DNA of 59,094 bases from Flavobacteriales bacterium (GTDB lineage Bacteria; Bacteroidota; Bacteroidia; JANQJC01). Below, one piece after another: positions 44,015 through 54,500 of the stretch. Every line of letters begins with the position of its first letter. The stretch's first letter is position 1. Made by a program: the position numbers and the translations under genes. The stretch spans positions 1-59,094 of the forward strand of contig JANQJC010000081.1 of the NCBI GenBank assembly GCA_028281825.1, given 5' to 3'. Under the pieces are notes generated by a model. That model saw only the letters and a program-made list of their open reading frames with translations, had not been told where the DNA came from and made no database searches.

Positions 44015-47000
44015 ATGAAAAAATTAGTCTACTCATTAGTTGCTCTTGCAATCTCAGCTTTTGCAATAGCTCAGCCAAACCCTAATGATTTCTTCATCAG
44101 CGGGTATGTTACAGATTCTAACACAGGTTATGCCATAAGTGGACATACGGTATGTGCATACTCCGATACCACTAACCAGGGTAACGTTATCTTTTATGGA
44201 TGTGATACTACTAACGCTAATGGTTACTATTCCATCAATGTTCCAAATGGTAGCGTTACAGGTCCGAATGTTACTTATGTGGTATACACGTGGAATTGCC
44301 AAAATCAATACTTAGATACTACCGTTATTAATGGCCAGGGCTCTATTGACCACGCTGATGTTGATTTTGCTATTTGCGATAGTAATAGCACTGGCAATTG
44401 TTCTGCTAGCTTCTCTTTTTCAGTTACTCCTAATGGTTCAGTAGCATTCACTTATACAGGCTCTACACAGCCAAATCAGACTTACTCTTGGAGTTTTGGT
44501 GACGGTTCATCTTCAAACCAGGCTAACCCATCTCATTTTTATAATAGCAATGGCCCTTGGTATGTATGCGTTACAATTAATGATGGCTTTGGTTGCACAT
44601 CAACTTACTGCGATACAGTTGGGTTTAACACACCTCCTTCTTGCAATGCCAACTTTACAATGCAAGTAGATTCATCAAATGGAGTGTATATAGTGACTTT
44701 ACAAAGTACTTCATCAGGAACAAACCCGATAAGCTATAACTGGTGGGTTGATGGTTCTCAATACTCAGGTGCCAGTGTTGTGCATACCTTTCCTGGCCAA
44801 GGTATTTACGGCATATGCCTGGATATCACCACAGCCGACTCTTGTTCTAGCTATCTGTGTGATACCCTCTACATAGGTACCGGCGGTGGAAACAACTGTA
44901 ACACACAGTTTCAGTACTCTCAAAACCCTAACGGAAGCTTTCAATTTTACTCCAATGGAAATAACAATTGGAACTACATCTGGGATTTTGGTGATAATAC
45001 TATATCACATGTATCAAATCCAACTCATTATTATACCAACCCTGGTACTTACATAGTATGCCTCACTGTAATCGATTCAATCACAAACTGCACTGCAACA
45101 CACTGTGACACTGTTGTTGTACAATCAACTACTACCTGTAATGCTGACTTTACAATGCAGGTTGATTCGTCTAATGGAGTGTATGTGGTAACACTGCAAA
45201 GTACATCGACAGGAACAAACCCCATAAGTTATAACTGGTGGGTTGATGGTTCTCAATATTCAGGTGCAAGTGTTGTACATACTTTCCCTAGCCAAGGCCA
45301 AGGTATTTATGGCATATGCCTGGATATTATCACAGCCGACTCCTGCACTAGCTATATGTGTGACACCCTATTCCTGAACAACAATGGGAATAATAACTGC
45401 AACCCCAATTTCCAATACAACATGACTGGAAGTGGAGCAGTTCAATTCTACAGTTCAGGTAACAATAACCAATCATATTCATGGGATTTTGGTGATGGGC
45501 ATACATCTTCTGTTGCAAACCCACTACATACTTATTCAAGTTCTGGTCACTATGTTGCCTGTTTAACCGTGTCTAATCCAGCTAGCGGATGCTCCGCTAC
45601 ATATTGTGACACTATCACAGTTGGAGGAAATCCTAATGGATGTCAGGCAAACTTTTACGCTGTGCCAGATAGCGTTACTTTGCCACCTCAAACATCAAAT
45701 GCAATATTCTTCTACGACCAATCTAGTGGTAATCCAAACTATTGGTATTGGGATTTCGGTGACAACTCAACATCAACACAACAGAACCCGGTACACCAAT
45801 ACAACAGCCCTGGAACCTACTATGTTTGCTTGACGATAGCTAACTTAGGTTCAAATTGCACTAGCACTTACTGTGACACTGTAGTTGTTGGCAATAACCA
45901 AACTGGCCCATGCCAGGCATCGTTCACACATTCGTTAAACCCAAATGGTGGAATTAGCTTCCACGGATACTCTAATCAAAACCTGGTTCAATACCAATGG
46001 ACTTTTGGTGATGGCTCTACAGGAACTGGTCAAAATGTTAACCATGTATATAGCAGTCCAGGCACTTACACTGTTTGCCTTACCATATACAACACATTTG
46101 GATGCCAGGACACCTATTGTGCGCAAGTGTCATATGGTAACAACAGTAGTGGCTTCTGTATTGCTGGTGAAGTTAATGCAGGTACACCAAATCAACGCGC
46201 TGATGCTGGCCTGGTATACCTTATCAGCTATGATAGCCAGACTAACATGCTAACAGCAGTGGATACTACTCTTATAGACTCTGCTGGATACTTTGCTTTC
46301 TGCCAGGTTCCAGGTGGTCAATACCTTGTAAAAGCTGCTTTAACGCCTAACTCGGTGTATTATTCCAACTACTTGCCTACTTATTATGGTAACTCTCTCT
46401 TCTGGGATTACGCACAATACGTTACGGCTAGTACGGTATACCCATTCATCACCATCAACCTGATTGCTGGAAACAACCCAGGTGGCCCAGGCTTTATAGG
46501 TGGTGATGTTACTCAAGGTGCCAATAAAACCAATGGCCCCGGTGACCCAATTGGAAGCGTACAAGTGATGTTGCTGGATATGAATGATAACCCAATAGGG
46601 TATACCTACACCAATGCGCAAGGACAATTTAGCTTCCCTGATATCGCATATGGCACTTACAAGGTATATCCAGAAGTTACGGGTATCAATACCACACCAG
46701 CCATAGTTACAATTGATGCTAACCTTCAATCTGTTGATAACATTCATCTATACCAAAGCACATCTGAAATTTCTACTGGCATAGCAAATGGCATTACTGA
46801 GGAATTAGAGGTTAGTGATATCTATCCAAATCCTACAGCTAATGAAGCGTTCATTACATTTGATTTAACTAAACCAGCTGATATAAACATCAGAATCTTC
46901 ACTTCAACTGGTCAGTTAGTTAGTGATAATATGACTCAACTAGGTGAAGGAATTCAAAAGGTTGAAATTAATACTGATGGCTTAGATGGTGGTATCTACT

Positions 47001-47065
47001 TCGTTCAGTTTACTGAAACAGAAGGCCTGTTTAACCTAAACAAGCAAATGATACTTACCAGATAG
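44015..47065 (+). CDS. Large multi-PKD surface protein with T9SS tail
   Basis: This 1016-residue secreted protein has a signal peptide ending AFAIAQ. An N-terminal carboxypeptidase-regulatory/SdrD-like sandwich (about 25-125) is followed by seven PKD-type beta-sandwiches (about 130-710) recognised by YSWSFGDGSSSNQANPSHFY, YIWDFGDNT and YQWTFGDGS motifs; each carries a Cys pair (VCVT/VCLT ... TYCDT). Two more sandwich modules (about 715-930) and a T9SS sorting domain (about 940-1016, DIYPNPTANEAFITF) complete it. It is probably an adhesin or matrix protein. Modules 2 and 4 are near-identical copies. It has its own terminator. Confidence 0.9.
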   Translation: MKKLVYSLVALAISAFAIAQPNPNDFFISGYVTDSNTGYAISGHTVCAYSDTTNQGNVIFYGCDTTNANGYYSINVPNGSVTGPNVTYVVYTWNCQNQYLDTTVINGQGSIDHADVDFAICDSNSTGNCSASFSFSVTPNGSVAFTYTGSTQPNQTYSWSFGDGSSSNQANPSHFYNSNGPWYVCVTINDGFGCTSTYCDTVGFNTPPSCNANFTMQVDSSNGVYIVTLQSTSSGTNPISYNWWVDGSQYSGASVVHTFPGQGIYGICLDITTADSCSSYLCDTLYIGTGGGNNCNTQFQYSQNPNGSFQFYSNGNNNWNYIWDFGDNTISHVSNPTHYYTNPGTYIVCLTVIDSITNCTATHCDTVVVQSTTTCNADFTMQVDSSNGVYVVTLQSTSTGTNPISYNWWVDGSQYSGASVVHTFPSQGQGIYGICLDIITADSCTSYMCDTLFLNNNGNNNCNPNFQYNMTGSGAVQFYSSGNNNQSYSWDFGDGHTSSVANPLHTYSSSGHYVACLTVSNPASGCSATYCDTITVGGNPNGCQANFYAVPDSVTLPPQTSNAIFFYDQSSGNPNYWYWDFGDNSTSTQQNPVHQYNSPGTYYVCLTIANLGSNCTSTYCDTVVVGNNQTGPCQASFTHSLNPNGGISFHGYSNQNLVQYQWTFGDGSTGTGQNVNHVYSSPGTYTVCLTIYNTFGCQDTYCAQVSYGNNSSGFCIAGEVNAGTPNQRADAGLVYLISYDSQTNMLTAVDTTLIDSAGYFAFCQVPGGQYLVKAALTPNSVYYSNYLPTYYGNSLFWDYAQYVTASTVYPFITINLIAGNNPGGPGFIGGDVTQGANKTNGPGDPIGSVQVMLLDMNDNPIGYTYTNAQGQFSFPDIAYGTYKVYPEVTGINTTPAIVTIDANLQSVDNIHLYQSTSEISTGIANGITEELEVSDIYPNPTANEAFITFDLTKPADINIRIFTSTGQLVSDNMTQLGEGIQKVEINTDGLDGGIYFVQFTETEGLFNLNKQMILTR
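44642..44869 (+). repeat. Copy A of a duplicated PKD module
   Basis: This is a 228-base coding repeat (CNANFTMQVDSSNG to DTL). It is highly similar to copy B at 45137-45370, by eye about 85 percent identical in DNA and more in protein, whereas the other PKD modules are much more diverged. Confidence 0.85.
45137..45370 (+). repeat. Copy B of a duplicated PKD module
   Basis: This is a 234-base coding repeat, six bases longer than copy A because of an in-frame tandem CCAAGG CCAAGG duplication (about 45292-45303) that turns GQG into SQGQG. Confidence 0.85.
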
Positions 47066-47104
47066 AAAGCCTTCTTGCCCGTCCTTTTTCATAGTTGGTC
47101 AAAC

Positions 47105-47142
47105 GGGGAGTTTCACAAACGGGCTGTGAACTCCCCTTTTTT
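47105..47142 (+). terminator. Rho-independent terminator of the PKD gene
   Basis: GGGGAGTTTCACA (47105-47117) pairs with TGTGAACTCCCC (47125-47136), with one bulged base. A 7-base loop separates the arms and a T-run follows. It is 40 bases after the PKD stop and just before the converging fructosamine kinase gene. Confidence 0.85.
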
Positions 47143-47154
47143 ATTGGTTCGCAT

Positions 47155-48027
47155 TTAGAATCTTCGGATTATACTCTCCACCTGAGATAGGTAGGAACCA
47201 CCAAATAGATTGACATGCACTAATAATGGATACAGATTGCAAATATCCATCCTGGCTTCCCAGCCCTGCTCCATTGGATATTCCTCATTGTAAGCGTCAT
47301 ACAATTCATATCCAAAGCCACCGAATAAACGGGTCATAGCTATGTCCATTTCTCGATGGCCAAAATAAACCGCAGGGTCAATAATGCAAGCCCTTCCTTC
47401 AGCAGAAACCATATAGTTCCCACTCCAAAGGTCGCCATGCAATAGCGCAGGAGGTTCTTGCGGAAATATTTCAGGCAGCTTCAAGTACAAGCCTTCAAAG
47501 TGCTTGATTAGCTTCTCTCCCACAAGGCCTCTATCTCTTGCTAGTTTCAATTGAGGGTTAAGCCTATTATTAATGAAAAAGCTAGGCCATGTATCTGCTT
47601 TTGTATTTGACTGTGCTAAAGAACCAATGTAATTATCATGGTCCAGGCCAAAGGAGTTACCAGAGTATCGATGGAGTCGAGCAAGTGAAGTGCCGAAATC
47701 CTCCCAAAAACTGTCTGCCTTTATATCCGACTCCACAAACTCAGTCACCAAAAATTGCTGACCACCAAATTCGCCAGTAGTGATTACTTTGGGCACATAT
47801 AATTCGTTTGCACTTCTCAACAATTTCAATCCCTTGGCTTCTGCTTCAAACATGCCAGGAAAACGGATGGCGCTATTAACTTTAATGAAAAAGTCACCAA
47901 CCGTAGTTTGCAATCTCTTGGCATCGTTAATACAGCCACCCGAAATAGGCCTAGTACCAATAACTTTGCAATCACCAAATTGCTCACTAATTGCCTTTTC
48001 AATAATTTCTATTAAGCCAGCGTTCAC
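47155..48027 (-). CDS. Fructosamine/ketosamine-3-kinase family protein
   Basis: This 290-residue cytosolic kinase phosphorylates sugar-derived adducts on amines at O3 so that they fall apart, repairing glycation. Kinase-fold motifs are FFIKVN (Lys), HGDLWSGNYMV (catalytic Asp and Asn) and IDPAVYFGHREMD (metal Asp and the family HREMD). Length is normal. The start is GTG 48027, whose GTGA overlaps the stop of the upstream aminopeptidase gene by 4 bases, so the two are translated together. Confidence 0.92.
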   Translation of the reverse strand: MNAGLIEIIEKAISEQFGDCKVIGTRPISGGCINDAKRLQTTVGDFFIKVNSAIRFPGMFEAEAKGLKLLRSANELYVPKVITTGEFGGQQFLVTEFVESDIKADSFWEDFGTSLARLHRYSGNSFGLDHDNYIGSLAQSNTKADTWPSFFINNRLNPQLKLARDRGLVGEKLIKHFEGLYLKLPEIFPQEPPALLHGDLWSGNYMVSAEGRACIIDPAVYFGHREMDIAMTRLFGGFGYELYDAYNEEYPMEQGWEARMDICNLYPLLVHVNLFGGSYLSQVESIIRRF

Positions 48028-49883
48028 GATTCTATGCCCAGTAAGGCATCCAAGGTGTTGGTTGACACAGCATGATAGTTTGTTCTGGCCTTGCTGTAAA
48101 TTTCCTTAGCGAGTTTTTTTCCTTCCTCAGTTTTAGCCAAGCCTTTATACAACGGCACCAAGAACTTTCTTCTACCCACTTTTATCAGAAACTCCTCCAT
48201 TTTAGGGTAGGCAACTTCGTAGTTATTATTGATTGATTTCTCAAACCAGGCAGCAGCTATTTCTGAGTTGCCTGAATTTGTCAAACCAAAAGCTTCGTCC
48301 AATTTAGCCATATCATCTATAGTGAGATTATCAGGTAGGTTGCGAACAAAATGTAACCATTCATGAGTTGTCCAGCCCTCAGTCTCCAACTCGCTTGGGT
48401 TATAATTGGCCAAAAACCTATTGATGGAAACTTCTACTTTCTCAAACCTTTCAGAAACAGGAGCATGAGCATTAGCAGGCACACCCGGCCCGTAAACCCA
48501 CTCATCCACATTCATATTAATTTGATTAGGCTGTAATAGCTCATTATCCAGATATTCCAAAAAGGTTTCAGTCGTAATTGTCTTAAAGGCATTAGTCTCA
48601 AAGTATTTGTTCAGAAACACATCAAACTTTTCTCTCCCTACTTGAGCTTCAATAGTCTCCAGAAACAACGTTCCCTTCTCATAGGCGATATTCGTCATAC
48701 CATCATCAGGGTCTCTACCTGCCAAATTCAGCTTAAGGTGGGTATCTTCACTTTCTTCACCTAGGTCATCAATCTCCCCTTGCAAGTCCTGAAAACCAAG
48801 CACTGAAAGCATATCCACATAATCTTCACCGTACAGGGCTTCCATAATTCTCTTCTCAAAATAAACTGTAAAACCCTCGTTCATCCAAAAGTCATCCCAA
48901 GTGGCGTTGGTTACCAAATTACCTGACCATGAATGTGCCAATTCATGCGCAACAAGAGAGGTTAATGATCTATCACCTGCTAGAATAGTTGGAGTAGCAA
49001 AGGTCAACCTTGGGTTTTCCATTCCACCAAACGGAAAGCTTGGTGGCAATACGATTACATCATATCGCTCCCACTGGTATTTGCCATACAGTTTCTCCGC
49101 GGCATCCAACATTTTACCCATATCAGCAAACTCATACACGGCTCCGTCAATCACACTCGGCTCTGCATAAACACCGGTCCTTTCATCAACAGGTTTAAAA
49201 ACTATATCCCCAACAGAAAGAGCCAACAAATAAGCTGGAATAGGTTGTTTCATTTCAAACTCATAAACTCCGGTCTCGTTCTTCGCTTGGGGGTTACTGG
49301 CGCTCATCACGGCCATTAATTCCTTGGGTACTTTCACCTTTGCGTTATAGGTAAACCTAATGCCAGGACTATCCTGAACTGGTATCCAAGTCCTTGTTAA
49401 TATCGCCTGCCCTTGTGTGAACAGAAATGGATGTTTCTTATCAGCTGTTTGTTGTGGGTTGAGCCACTGCAATGCGTGAGCCTCCTTCCCTGTCGAGTAA
49501 TATATGTTTACCCTTTTTGTATTCTCTTTGATGTCAACTTTTAAAGGAGAGCCTAAAAATTCCCTGGCTTCTCCCAATTCAAAACTTGTCTCTTGTTCAC
49601 CTTCACCTATAGTAACCCCTTCAATATTTAACCCTCTGGTATCAAACACAACTTCGTTGCTTCCGTTGTTTTGGATATCATAACTGGCATTTCCCGAAAT
49701 GGATTTCTTCTCAAAATCCACTTCTATATTCAGGTCAAGGTGTTTGATGACAACCTTTTGCGGCTTAGCAAAACTGTGTTGGTCTTTACTCATAGCTTGT
49801 ATGTCATTATGGGTTTCTTCTTGCAGCGATTGACAGGATACAACAGCCATTGCAGCAAAAACAATTGGCAATAATCTTTTCAT
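48024..49883 (-). CDS. M1 family aminopeptidase lipoprotein (LTA4-hydrolase type)
   Basis: This 619-residue zinc peptidase has a lipobox (AVVSC), so it is anchored in the envelope. An N-terminal beta-saddle (about 40-235) leads to the catalytic domain with the substrate loop GGMENPRLTF, zinc motif HELAHSW and downstream Glu in NEGFTVYFEKRI. A conserved Tyr region (TNIAYEKGTLFLE) precedes the C-terminal LTA4-hydrolase-like helical domain (about 480-615). It releases N-terminal residues from peptides. It is first in a two-gene unit with the fructosamine kinase. Confidence 0.94.
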   Translation of the reverse strand: MKRLLPIVFAAMAVVSCQSLQEETHNDIQAMSKDQHSFAKPQKVVIKHLDLNIEVDFEKKSISGNASYDIQNNGSNEVVFDTRGLNIEGVTIGEGEQETSFELGEAREFLGSPLKVDIKENTKRVNIYYSTGKEAHALQWLNPQQTADKKHPFLFTQGQAILTRTWIPVQDSPGIRFTYNAKVKVPKELMAVMSASNPQAKNETGVYEFEMKQPIPAYLLALSVGDIVFKPVDERTGVYAEPSVIDGAVYEFADMGKMLDAAEKLYGKYQWERYDVIVLPPSFPFGGMENPRLTFATPTILAGDRSLTSLVAHELAHSWSGNLVTNATWDDFWMNEGFTVYFEKRIMEALYGEDYVDMLSVLGFQDLQGEIDDLGEESEDTHLKLNLAGRDPDDGMTNIAYEKGTLFLETIEAQVGREKFDVFLNKYFETNAFKTITTETFLEYLDNELLQPNQINMNVDEWVYGPGVPANAHAPVSERFEKVEVSINRFLANYNPSELETEGWTTHEWLHFVRNLPDNLTIDDMAKLDEAFGLTNSGNSEIAAAWFEKSINNNYEVAYPKMEEFLIKVGRRKFLVPLYKGLAKTEEGKKLAKEIYSKARTNYHAVSTNTLDALLGIES

Positions 49884-49919
49884 AACGATATAATGTGCCG
49901 CTAATTTATAGAAAGTCTC

Positions 49920-49944
49920 TAGCCCGTAGGGGAATCGAACCTAT
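49920..49944 (-). other. tRNA 3'-end fragment (T-arm plus acceptor strand)
   Basis: On the minus strand 25 bases have the exact 5-7-5-7-1 layout of a tRNA 3' end: ATAGG, T-loop TTCGATT, CCCCT, acceptor strand ACGGGCT, discriminator A. Only three of five T-stem pairs form, and no matching 5' acceptor, D-arm or anticodon arm is found upstream, where PhoH coding sequence ends 6 bases away. ATAGG-TTCGATT is seen in Bacteroidota tRNA-Arg. It is probably a remnant, not a working tRNA. Confidence 0.5.
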
Positions 49945-49950
49945 ATTTTA

Positions 49951-51288
49951 TTACAAATAAGTATTTGCCAGGTTGGCTAGCTCCGAGCGCTCACCCTTTT
50001 CAAGGGTGATATGGGCGTAAAGATTATGGTTTTTAATCTTATCAATCATATATGATAAACCATTACTTTGGGTATCAAGATACGGCGTATCAATCTGATG
50101 AATATCACCTGTAAAAACAATTTTGGTCCCTTCTCCAGCCCTTGTTATTATAGTTTTCACCTCATGCGGTGTAAGGTTTTGGGCTTCATCCACAATAAAG
50201 AATATTCTTGAAAGGCTTCTACCCCTTATATAGGCCAATGGAGTGATGAGCAATTTCTCTGACTCCACCATCTCATTTATCTTCTTGAAATCCTTGCCCT
50301 TCTCAGGAAACTGGTTTTGGATAAACTTAAGATTATCCCACAAGGGTTCCATGTAGGGATTAATTTTTGATTTGATATCACCAGGCAAGTAACCAATGTC
50401 TTTATTACTCAACGGAACAATTGGTCGAGCAAGATATATCTGCCTAAAATCTGTTTTCTGCTGCAATGCGCCCGCTAATGCGAGTAAAGTCTTACCTGTA
50501 CCAGCAACACCTTGTATGGTAACCAGCTTAACTGCGGGATTAAGTATCGCGTGCAAGGCAAAGACCTGCTCAGCGTTCAACGGCTTGATGCCATATGCCA
50601 GTTGCTTCTCAACCCTTTCTATATTTTCCGTCTCTGGGTTATAATATCCCAGTGCCGAAGTTTTGCCATTCTTTATTATGTAATAGTGATTTTTAAAAGC
50701 TTCTTCAAGCCCTATTTCGTCTGGAGGGCAAAAACCTTCATCATATATCTTGTTGATTAGCTTACTATCAACACCCTCTACCAAGGTCTTGCCAGTATAT
50801 AGAGAGTCAACATTCTTTATTTTCCCTGTCTCAAAATCTTCGGCAAGTAAATTTAGGCTTTTAGCCTTCAGCCTAAGATTGATGTCCTTTGATACCAAAA
50901 TCACCCTTTTTTTCGGGTGCTCTTTTTGAAGTGATAATGCAGAGTTGAGTATCTTATGATCGGCTTTTTTCTCACCAAAAACTTTATCTGCATCAACAGT
51001 CCCATGACCGTTCATGATTACACGAAACTTACCTTTTTTGGATGAACCATTCAAAGGAACCCACTCTTGCAGCATGTGGCCCTTAGAGAGGCTGTCCAAT
51101 TGGCGGATAAATTCCCGGGCAGCGAAATTCTTCATCTCATTACCCTTTTTAAAATTATCCAACTCTTCTAAAACCGTGATGGGAATAGCTACATCATGTT
51201 CGTCAAAGTTGAGTATTGCGTTGTGGTCGTATAGAATAACTGATGTATCCAGTACGAAAATTTTCTTTTCCTTACTTTTTACTGGCAT
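49951..51288 (-). CDS. PIN-PhoH family ATPase
   Basis: About 445 residues from ATG 51288; a TTG at 51309 begins the longest frame but adds nothing conserved. The N-terminal PIN-type nuclease domain (about 10-150) has KIFVLDTSVILYDH and PITVLEELDNFKKG. The C-terminal PhoH ATPase (about 235-440) has Walker A GVAGTGKTLLAL, Walker B FIVDEAQNLTPHE and FTGDIHQID. Such PIN-PhoH (PhoH2-like) proteins unwind and cut RNA in other bacteria. The gene ends next to the tRNA fragment and is divergent from the histidine kinase. Confidence 0.93.
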   Translation of the reverse strand: MPVKSKEKKIFVLDTSVILYDHNAILNFDEHDVAIPITVLEELDNFKKGNEMKNFAAREFIRQLDSLSKGHMLQEWVPLNGSSKKGKFRVIMNGHGTVDADKVFGEKKADHKILNSALSLQKEHPKKRVILVSKDINLRLKAKSLNLLAEDFETGKIKNVDSLYTGKTLVEGVDSKLINKIYDEGFCPPDEIGLEEAFKNHYYIIKNGKTSALGYYNPETENIERVEKQLAYGIKPLNAEQVFALHAILNPAVKLVTIQGVAGTGKTLLALAGALQQKTDFRQIYLARPIVPLSNKDIGYLPGDIKSKINPYMEPLWDNLKFIQNQFPEKGKDFKKINEMVESEKLLITPLAYIRGRSLSRIFFIVDEAQNLTPHEVKTIITRAGEGTKIVFTGDIHQIDTPYLDTQSNGLSYMIDKIKNHNLYAHITLEKGERSELANLANTYL

Positions 51289-51484
51289 TAAAACTCGCTC
51301 CCTCTTCAAAATATTTCATCCAAAAGTATTGATTCAGGAATGATAAAACCTGACGTTTTATGTTATCTTATTTTATTTTTATCAACATATACCTGTTAGA
51401 AATAAATATGCTAACTTTCGACTAATGACAAATAAATATCACCTACTTTGCTGAAAATCAACTTTTTAGTTTAAAACAGTTGGT

Positions 51485-51492
51485 TATATTTG
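51485..51492 (+). promoter_or_regulatory. -7 promoter element of the histidine kinase operon
   Basis: TATATTTG matches TAnnTTTG exactly, 22 bases before the ATG at 51515. The rest of the 226-base gap (51289-51514) shows nothing further that I can support. Confidence 0.5.
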
Positions 51493-51514
51493 GTCAATTA
51501 TTGGGCCTTTAAGG

Positions 51515-54500
51515 ATGGACATTAAGCATAACCCAAAACCAAACACTGAATTAGGAGCATTTTTAACCGCCGCAATTGCTAACGACCAGCAATACAAGCC
51601 TCTTGTCTATGGCTCACCTATTGGAATTATTGAAGTTGACTTTTCAGAGGTTAAAAATTACTTCCAGTCATTACGAGCAAAAGGCATCGCCGAGATTAAG
51701 AAGTACTTAATTGAGAATATAGATGAACTTGACGCTGCCGTTGACCTAGCAAGAGTGGTAGATGTTAATCACACTGCTTTATCATTTCTTGGAGTCAGTT
51801 CCAAACCTGAGTTTATTGCACAACGCAAAAGTGTTTTTAGCACAGAATACCCAAGTGCTCTTGGGCGAGAACTACTCTCGCTGGCTAATAACCAAACAAG
51901 CTTTAGAACCCTTACAAATGTTAAGATAAAGGGCAAAAGACAAAAAAAGATTTTGTACCAAACAAGTATTCTTCCAGGGTATGAAGATAGTTTGGCCAGA
52001 GCAGTTGTCACAATTACTGACATCAGCTTTATGATGTCAGAAGACGCTTTTGCCAGTGAAAATGAAGAAATACATAAATTAATATATCATCAAGCCTATA
52101 TAGGCATTGCACGCATTAGTCGCACAGGGCGGTTTATGATGGTTAATAAACGCTTTTGTGATATTATAGGTTATACAGCCTCAGAACTTAAAAGCAAAGT
52201 CTTCTTCCAACTTACCCATCCTGATTGTGAAGAAGATAGTATTCGCAACTGGGACTTATTACTAAGTGGAGAAAGAGACAATTTTTCAACAGAGGAAATT
52301 TATGTTCACAAAAAGGGATATCAGGTTAATGTGAATATCTCTGTTACCCTCATTAGAGATAAAAAAGGAAAACCAGATTCCTATTTGGCTGTTTATGAAG
52401 ATATTACAGACAAGAAGAGAGATGAGGCAGAATTAAGGCAGTTCTCACATGCTGTAAACCATTCCATCGATGGAATAGCGGTTACTGACAATAAGGGCTT
52501 TATCACTTTTGCGAATAAAGCTACTTATGATCTTTATGAATATGGGGAAAATGAATTGATAGGGCAACACATTGACCTGCTTAACACTCCTGGCAATAAC
52601 GGGCAAAACAAAATAGCACCCTCATTAAAAGAGAAAGGCAGTTGGCATGGAGAAATGTGGCAAACCAAAAAAGATGGTACACAGTTTCTGATTGAATTGT
52701 CAACTTCAGTCATTCAAAATAGTATTGGTGAGACTTTGGGTTTAATATGTATCGCAAGGGATATCACCGAAAAAAAACTCGCTGAAGAAGCTTTTGAAAG
52801 AAATCACAACCTGCTTAAAGCAGTGTTTGAAAGCACACCTGATGCTATCTTTGTAAAAGACACCGACGGTAAGTATCTGATGATGAATTCCTATGGTGCT
52901 AAGGTCTTTAATATCACTGAAGAAGAAATTAAAGGAAAAGACGATTATGACCTTTTTCCAGAAAAGCAGGCTCTGAAAATACGTGAGATTGACAAACACA
53001 TTGTCAAGACTCAAGAGAGCATATCATATGAGGCATACCAAAAGAATGAAGAAGGACTTGAAAGAGCCTTCTCAACCACAAAGTCGCCTTTTTATGGCCA
53101 TAATGGTAAAGTTATAGGCATCATAGGTATTGCCAGAGACATAAGTGAAAAGAAAAAGGCACAAGAACAATTAGCTACAAGTGAAGAGCTATTTAGGTCT
53201 ATCACTGAAAACGCTCCAATCTTCATAGTAAAGTTAAATAAAGAAGGGAAGATACTCTACATTAATCACCTTGTATCAGGTGAACGTACCAAAGAAGAAA
53301 TCATTGGCTCTAATGCTTTCGATTTTGTAGAGAAAAAGAACCGAAGGCATTATCAAAACAAACTTTCTGAGGTATTTGAAAAAGGTAGTGTTCAGCTTCT
53401 GGAAGTGAAGGGCCCCAGCATATCCGGAGTCGATGGGTATTATCAAGTGAAAATTGCTCCAATCAAAAACAGAAAAAAGATTGATTCAGCTATCGTTCTT
53501 ATAGAAGATATCACCGAGCAAAAACTCGCCGAAGAACAACTCAATGAATCAGAATCACGCTGGCGCTCCATCTTTGAGCATGCTGAAGACATCATTATTA
53601 CTATCAATAAAGAAAATAAAGTAGTGGCAGCAAACAGAGCTTTGGGTGAATTGTCTCCAAAGGAAATTATTGGAACTCCATACATTAACCTAATCCCCAA
53701 AAATCAAAAAGAAGAGGTAAGTAATGGCATCACCTCTGTTTTTGAAACGGGTCGCCCTTTTCATTTTGAATCATCAATTCACCTGAAAGAAACTGAAGCT
53801 TTTTATTCTGTGATGGTAGCCCCAGTAGTTACAGGAACAGAGGTAGAAATGGTCAATGCTATTGTAAGGGATATTACCGAGCTAAAACAGTCTGAAGAAG
53901 CTATAATGAGCGCGATGATAGAAGGGCAAGACAATGAGAGAAAACGTATCGCCCGTGAGCTTCACGATGGCTTGGGACAAAACCTATCTGCAGTTAAAAT
54001 GAGCTTAGCATCACTCGAGGCTCAGATAAAAAGGAGCAATGTAGAATTGAAAAATGACATCCTGATTAGGATGAAAGATGTAATTAATGGTGCTATACAA
54101 GAAGTTAGAAACATCTCTCATGACCTTATGCCAGACCTTTTAGAGCAGTTTGGCATCGTTTCAGCAATGGATGAATTAAGTGAAAAGAGCTCTGGGGAAA
54201 ACATTAAGATTACATTTGAACCCATAGACATGCGAGGAAGGCTTAACTCCCGCGCAGAAACAGGTTTATATCGAATAACACAAGAATTGATAAGTAATGC
54301 AGTTCGCCATTCAATGGCACAAAATGTCCATATACAACTTATAAATCATGGCGATTCAGTTGTATTAAGCGTTGAAGATGACGGCATTGGTTTCGATCTC
54401 AAGCTCCGCTCGAAAGGCATTGGCTTAAAAAACATAGAATCAAGGGTAAAACTCATGAATGGTGAGCTAGATATTGAGACTACACCAGGAAGAGGCACCT

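Noticed and set aside
45945-46253. A 102-residue frame inside the PKD gene
   Set aside because: It is an out-of-frame shadow of repetitive coding sequence with a real gene in the other frame.
49945-50080. Complete tRNA gene extending from the 3'-end fragment
   Set aside because: No acceptor, D-arm or anticodon arm partner could be found; the upstream bases encode the PhoH C-terminus.
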